Shown piece by piece: positions 6,108 through 8,604 of a DNA stretch of 8,604 nt. Position numbers and translations under genes: made by a program. The notes below the pieces were generated by a model. That model worked only from the letters and a program-made list of their open reading frames with translations, searched no databases and was not told where the DNA came from. Position 1 is the first letter of the stretch, and each line of letters begins with the position of its first letter. This stretch comes from JBFJVD01 sp041624375 (GTDB lineage Bacteria; Chloroflexota; Anaerolineae; Anaerolineales; E44-bin32), in NCBI GenBank assembly GCA_041624375.1, contig JBFJVD010000126.1, positions 1-8,604 on the forward strand. The letters run 5' to 3'.

Positions 6108-7331
6108 TCAGCTGAGTTCTTTGCGGCCGTAGCCGAGGATCCTGCGGGCGACGATCATCCGATTGATTTGCCCGGTGCCCTCATAGAGGTCGTTGATCTT
6201 CGCGTCACGGAACCACTTCTCCAGCAAGTACTCCCTCGAGTAGCCGATCGGTCCGAGCAGCTCAACGGCCCGTTGGGTGATCTTGGTCACTACATCGCCC
6301 GCTCGCACCTTAGACATCGAGGATTCAAGTGTGTTCGGCTGTCGCTGGTCGATCAGCCACACTGCCTTCAAGACCAGCAGCCATGCCGAGCGCAGCATCA
6401 CTTCCATGTCGATGATCTCACGCTCGAGGTTGGTCATTCGGCTCCTCGGCAGACCATAGCGGATTTGAACCCCACGCTCAGATAGCGCTTCTTTCAGGAA
6501 TTCGAGCGCCGCGCGAGCGATGCCGATCGCCGAAGCGGATACAAGCGGGCGGGTGGCGTCGAACGTGGCCATCGCGCCCTTGAATCCCTTGCGGGATTCA
6601 GTCTCGACCTCCGGGCTGCCGAGGATGTTGTCAAACGGAATGCGGCAGTCCTGCAATACGATGGAAGCCGTGTCGCTGACCCGGATCCCCATCTTCTTCT
6701 CGAGTTTCGTCACCGTACAACCCGGTGTCCCCGCTTCAACCACAAACGGCCGCATCCCGCTCCGTCCGGCCGAGGGGTCAATCGTCGCCCAGACGACGAC
6801 GAATCCCGGGGATTCCTCTAAGGACTTGTGACCCGCGGTGACGAAGATCTTCTCTCCGTTCAGGACCCATTCGTCGCCGTCGCGAACCGCCGTCGTCCGG
6901 ATAGCGGAGGTATCGGAACCGGCATGCGCCTCGGTCATCGCCATCGCGCCGAAGACTGGCTTCTCGCCGCGGAAGCGGGTCAGGAGGCGCTCTTTCTGCT
7001 CCTTGGTGCCAGTGGCCTCCACTGCAGCCGCACCCAGACCGCCCCCAGGCGTGCACAGGTACATGCCTGCATCTCCCCAGGAGAGAATCTCCAGCATGTG
7101 CGCGAGCCGCTGATAGCCGACCGAGGGGCCCTTCTTCTCGCCACCATTCGGGGCCAGCGATCCGGCGCCCATGGCCTGCATCGCTTCATGCATGAAATTG
7201 ATGTAATCCCAGGGGATTTCATGCTCTTCTTCGTCGAATTTGCGCGACACCGACCGCATCATGTTCTCCGCGACGCTTTCCATCATCGTCACGGTTCGTT
7301 GGATGGTCTCCGGCATCTCGAAGTCAATCAT
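6108..7331 (-). CDS. Acyl-CoA dehydrogenase, catalytic-Glu subunit (B)
   Basis: This 407-residue acyl-CoA dehydrogenase family flavoprotein introduces the alpha-beta double bond and passes electrons to ETF. The catalytic side of the site is intact: AMTEAHAGSD (131-140) for flavin and substrate contacts, GEKIFVTAG (159-167) in place of the usual WIT flavin segment with T165 kept, and the catalytic base E384 in DLYEGTGQINR. The motifs that in homotetrameric members contact FAD of the neighbouring subunit are lost: the R-x-x-F-G-x-x-I-x-x-x-Q helix reads GVQIRYGLPRSRM (287-299, Gln where the Arg should be), and Q-x-x-GG-x-GY reads ELLGPIGY (357-364). AAGGAG (7341-7346) lies 9 bases before the ATG, 32 bp after the first dehydrogenase gene. 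I infer that it needs subunit A to complete its FAD site. Confidence 0.95.
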   Translation of the reverse strand: MIDFEMPETIQRTVTMMESVAENMMRSVSRKFDEEEHEIPWDYINFMHEAMQAMGAGSLAPNGGEKKGPSVGYQRLAHMLEILSWGDAGMYLCTPGGGLGAAAVEATGTKEQKERLLTRFRGEKPVFGAMAMTEAHAGSDTSAIRTTAVRDGDEWVLNGEKIFVTAGHKSLEESPGFVVVWATIDPSAGRSGMRPFVVEAGTPGCTVTKLEKKMGIRVSDTASIVLQDCRIPFDNILGSPEVETESRKGFKGAMATFDATRPLVSASAIGIARAALEFLKEALSERGVQIRYGLPRSRMTNLEREIIDMEVMLRSAWLLVLKAVWLIDQRQPNTLESSMSKVRAGDVVTKITQRAVELLGPIGYSREYLLEKWFRDAKINDLYEGTGQINRMIVARRILGYGRKELS

Positions 7332-7363
7332 GCCAAACAGCTCCTTCCAGGTTGTGGCCTAGC

Positions 7364-8458
7364 TCAGGCCATCACCATGCCCACGAATGCTGGCAGGCCA
7401 CGTCCGTTGCGCATCCAGCGCTCGACCGGGTGTTCCCGGATGTAGCCATGTCCACCAAGGATCTGGACGGCGCGATCCGTCACCATCATCGTCATGTCGG
7501 CGGCGCCGGTCAGCGCAAGATAGGCCGCTTCAGATGCATCGGGTTTGCCGTGATCAAGCTTCCAGGCCGCCTGCCAGACGAGCAGGCGGATGGCTTCGAT
7601 ATCGGTCGCCATTTCCGCCAGCATGAACGCAATCGACTGCTTTTGGGCGATCGGCGTCCCGAAGGCTTCGCGGTCCTTGGCATAATCCAGCGCGTATTCA
7701 TATGCGCCCCGGCTGATCCCGACCCCCAAAGCAGCCGTTGCCACCTGCGATGCGGCGAGGAGCGAGTCCGTGCCCGCGGAGTCTCCTGCGCTCAGGCGCC
7801 CCTCTTCCGCAACCGCCACATCGTTCAGCCGGAGCGAATGGGTTGGGAGCGCGTGGATCCCGAGAAGTTTCTCCCGCTCGCCGATTTCGAGCCCCTCGCT
7901 GCCGGCCGGCACGATGAAACCTTCGACCTCGCCATCACAGTCGGCGAAGACGAGGAAGGCTTCCGCTTCATCTGCAAACGGGACCTGGGTCTTTTCGCCG
8001 GTCAGGAGGTAGCCCCCGCCATTTGGCCGGGCGCGGGTCTCCATCTCCAGTGGATAGAAGTCGAAGCGGGGTTCTGTGAACGCGGCCACATACGGCTCCC
8101 AGGGACCGTTGGCGATCCTGGTCAGCCAGGTCTCCTTCTGCATCTCCGTACCGCTGACCATCAGTGGAACAGCGAACCCCGAAGGGATCATCACGGCCAG
8201 CGCGAGCGAGAGATCGCCCCAGGCCAGCTCCTCCGCCGCCAGCGCGCTGGTGAGCACTGAGCGTTCGCCAAAGCCGCCATACGCCTCCGGTACACTGGCC
8301 TGCAGGAGCCCAAGCTCCCAGCCGCGCTCAATCAAGGGGCGCGGCAGCTCCTTCGCTTCGTCGGCCTCGTGCGCAGCCGGGCGGACGTCGTTCTCGGCAT
8401 AGCGCCGGACGGCATCCACCAGCATGGCTTGTTCTTCAGAGGGAGAAAAGGAATACAT
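7364..8458 (-). CDS. Acyl-CoA dehydrogenase-like protein, FAD-contact subunit (A), no catalytic Glu
   Basis: This 364-residue protein belongs to the acyl-CoA dehydrogenase family: N-terminal helical domain (about 1-120), beta domain (about 125-215) and C-terminal helical domain (about 230-364). The interface FAD motifs are canonical: R263, F266, G267 and Q274 in DREAFGTPIAQKQ, and Q332, G335 and G336 in VQILGGHGY. The catalytic side is degenerate. The usual TE..GSD loop reads FTEPRFDF (127-134). The usual K-x-W-I-T segment reads EKTQVPFA (155-162). The position of the catalytic glutamate in Y-E-G is V359 (PAFVG), and the protein ends five residues later, about 20 short of typical members. AAGGAGG (8467-8473) lies 8 bases before the ATG. 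It is the first clear gene of the operon. It could be an inactive paralogue, a family using another base, or, as I favour, the partner subunit of the dehydrogenase encoded next. Confidence 0.93.
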   Translation of the reverse strand: MYSFSPSEEQAMLVDAVRRYAENDVRPAAHEADEAKELPRPLIERGWELGLLQASVPEAYGGFGERSVLTSALAAEELAWGDLSLALAVMIPSGFAVPLMVSGTEMQKETWLTRIANGPWEPYVAAFTEPRFDFYPLEMETRARPNGGGYLLTGEKTQVPFADEAEAFLVFADCDGEVEGFIVPAGSEGLEIGEREKLLGIHALPTHSLRLNDVAVAEEGRLSAGDSAGTDSLLAASQVATAALGVGISRGAYEYALDYAKDREAFGTPIAQKQSIAFMLAEMATDIEAIRLLVWQAAWKLDHGKPDASEAAYLALTGAADMTMMVTDRAVQILGGHGYIREHPVERWMRNGRGLPAFVGMVMA

Positions 8459-8604
8459 CTCATAGACCTCCTTCGGCAGAATCTGGGGGAAGCACAGTCG
8501 GGACTCTTGGCTCGGACCATCCCGACCGCTGATTTAGATTCTGGGATAGGCTCCTGTAGCGGATCGGCGTGGGGTCGCTTCCATCCAGATCATGGAGGTT
8601 CTCG
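8459..8604 (-). promoter_or_regulatory. Operon leader with nested inverted repeats
   Basis: Upstream of the first dehydrogenase gene, two inverted repeats are nested: outer AGAATCT (8478-8484) with AGATTCT (8536-8542), and inner GTCGGGA (8497-8503) with TCCCGAC (8520-8526). They could fold as a two-part stem in the leader RNA or form an operator. No convincing -35/-10 pair is visible. Alternatively part of this stretch may be the 3' end of an upstream gene: one minus-strand frame is open from the window edge to a TGA at 8462-8460, two bases before the dehydrogenase ATG. The sequence alone does not decide between them. Confidence 0.35.

Noticed and set aside
3689..6115. Plus-strand open frame of 808 codons covering almost the whole FadN-type gene in antisense
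   Set aside because: It is in exact codon register with the sense gene, so it stays open simply because that gene uses no TTA, CTA or TCA codons over this stretch, as expected at high GC3. The sense protein has intact catalytic motifs; the antisense translation resembles no family and is His/Arg-rich in the manner of shadows.
7352..8260. Plus-strand 302-codon frame antisense to the first dehydrogenase
   Set aside because: Codon-register shadow of the sense gene, explained by avoidance of TTA/CTA/TCA codons; no sign of a protein family.
1..8604. CRISPR array, prophage, toxin-antitoxin or defence system
   Set aside because: No regularly spaced repeats, integrase, phage gene or toxin/antitoxin pair is visible on either strand; no copy of the tRNA 3' end was seen that would suggest an attachment-site duplication.

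Overview
The window reads as bacterial chromosomal DNA. Every gene I can support lies on the minus strand. Coding regions are GC-rich and each gene has a good Shine-Dalgarno sequence. Gene style and neighbourhood suggest a Chloroflexota (Anaerolineae-like) genome: a FadN-type fusion, a thiolase, paired acyl-CoA dehydrogenases and a single-domain SCP2 protein, next to a secreted Ala/Pro-rich protein with a C-terminal Ig-like domain. That assignment is inference from style and was not tested by a search.

Layout from the right edge, in the direction of transcription: a leader with nested inverted repeats (8459-8604); a five-gene fatty-acid or acyl-CoA beta-oxidation operon made of acyl-CoA dehydrogenase subunit A (8458-7364), acyl-CoA dehydrogenase subunit B (7331-6108), a 3-hydroxyacyl-CoA dehydrogenase/enoyl-CoA hydratase fusion (6067-3656), a thiolase (3602-2421) and an SCP2 sterol-carrier protein (2389-2054). 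Gaps between these genes are 31-53 bp. Then come an intergenic patch with heptamer repeats (1938-2019), a tRNA-Glu(CUC) gene (1905-1833) with a candidate terminator, about 0.8 kb with no convincing gene, a secreted protein gene (1026-142), and a hairpin-dense segment at the left edge (16-131).

The operon encodes all four chemical steps of one beta-oxidation cycle: dehydrogenation (the ACAD pair), hydration and NAD-dependent oxidation (the fusion protein), and thiolysis (the thiolase). The SCP2 protein may carry or present lipid substrate. The electron-transfer flavoprotein needed by the dehydrogenases and the acyl-CoA synthetase are not in the window.

The most interesting signal is that the two adjacent acyl-CoA dehydrogenases have complementary defects. 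Subunit A keeps the motifs that contact FAD across the subunit interface but lacks the catalytic glutamate and the TE..GSD loop. Subunit B keeps the catalytic glutamate and that loop but has lost the interface FAD motifs. This predicts an obligate heteromer with composite active sites, as known for some actinobacterial steroid-side-chain dehydrogenases.
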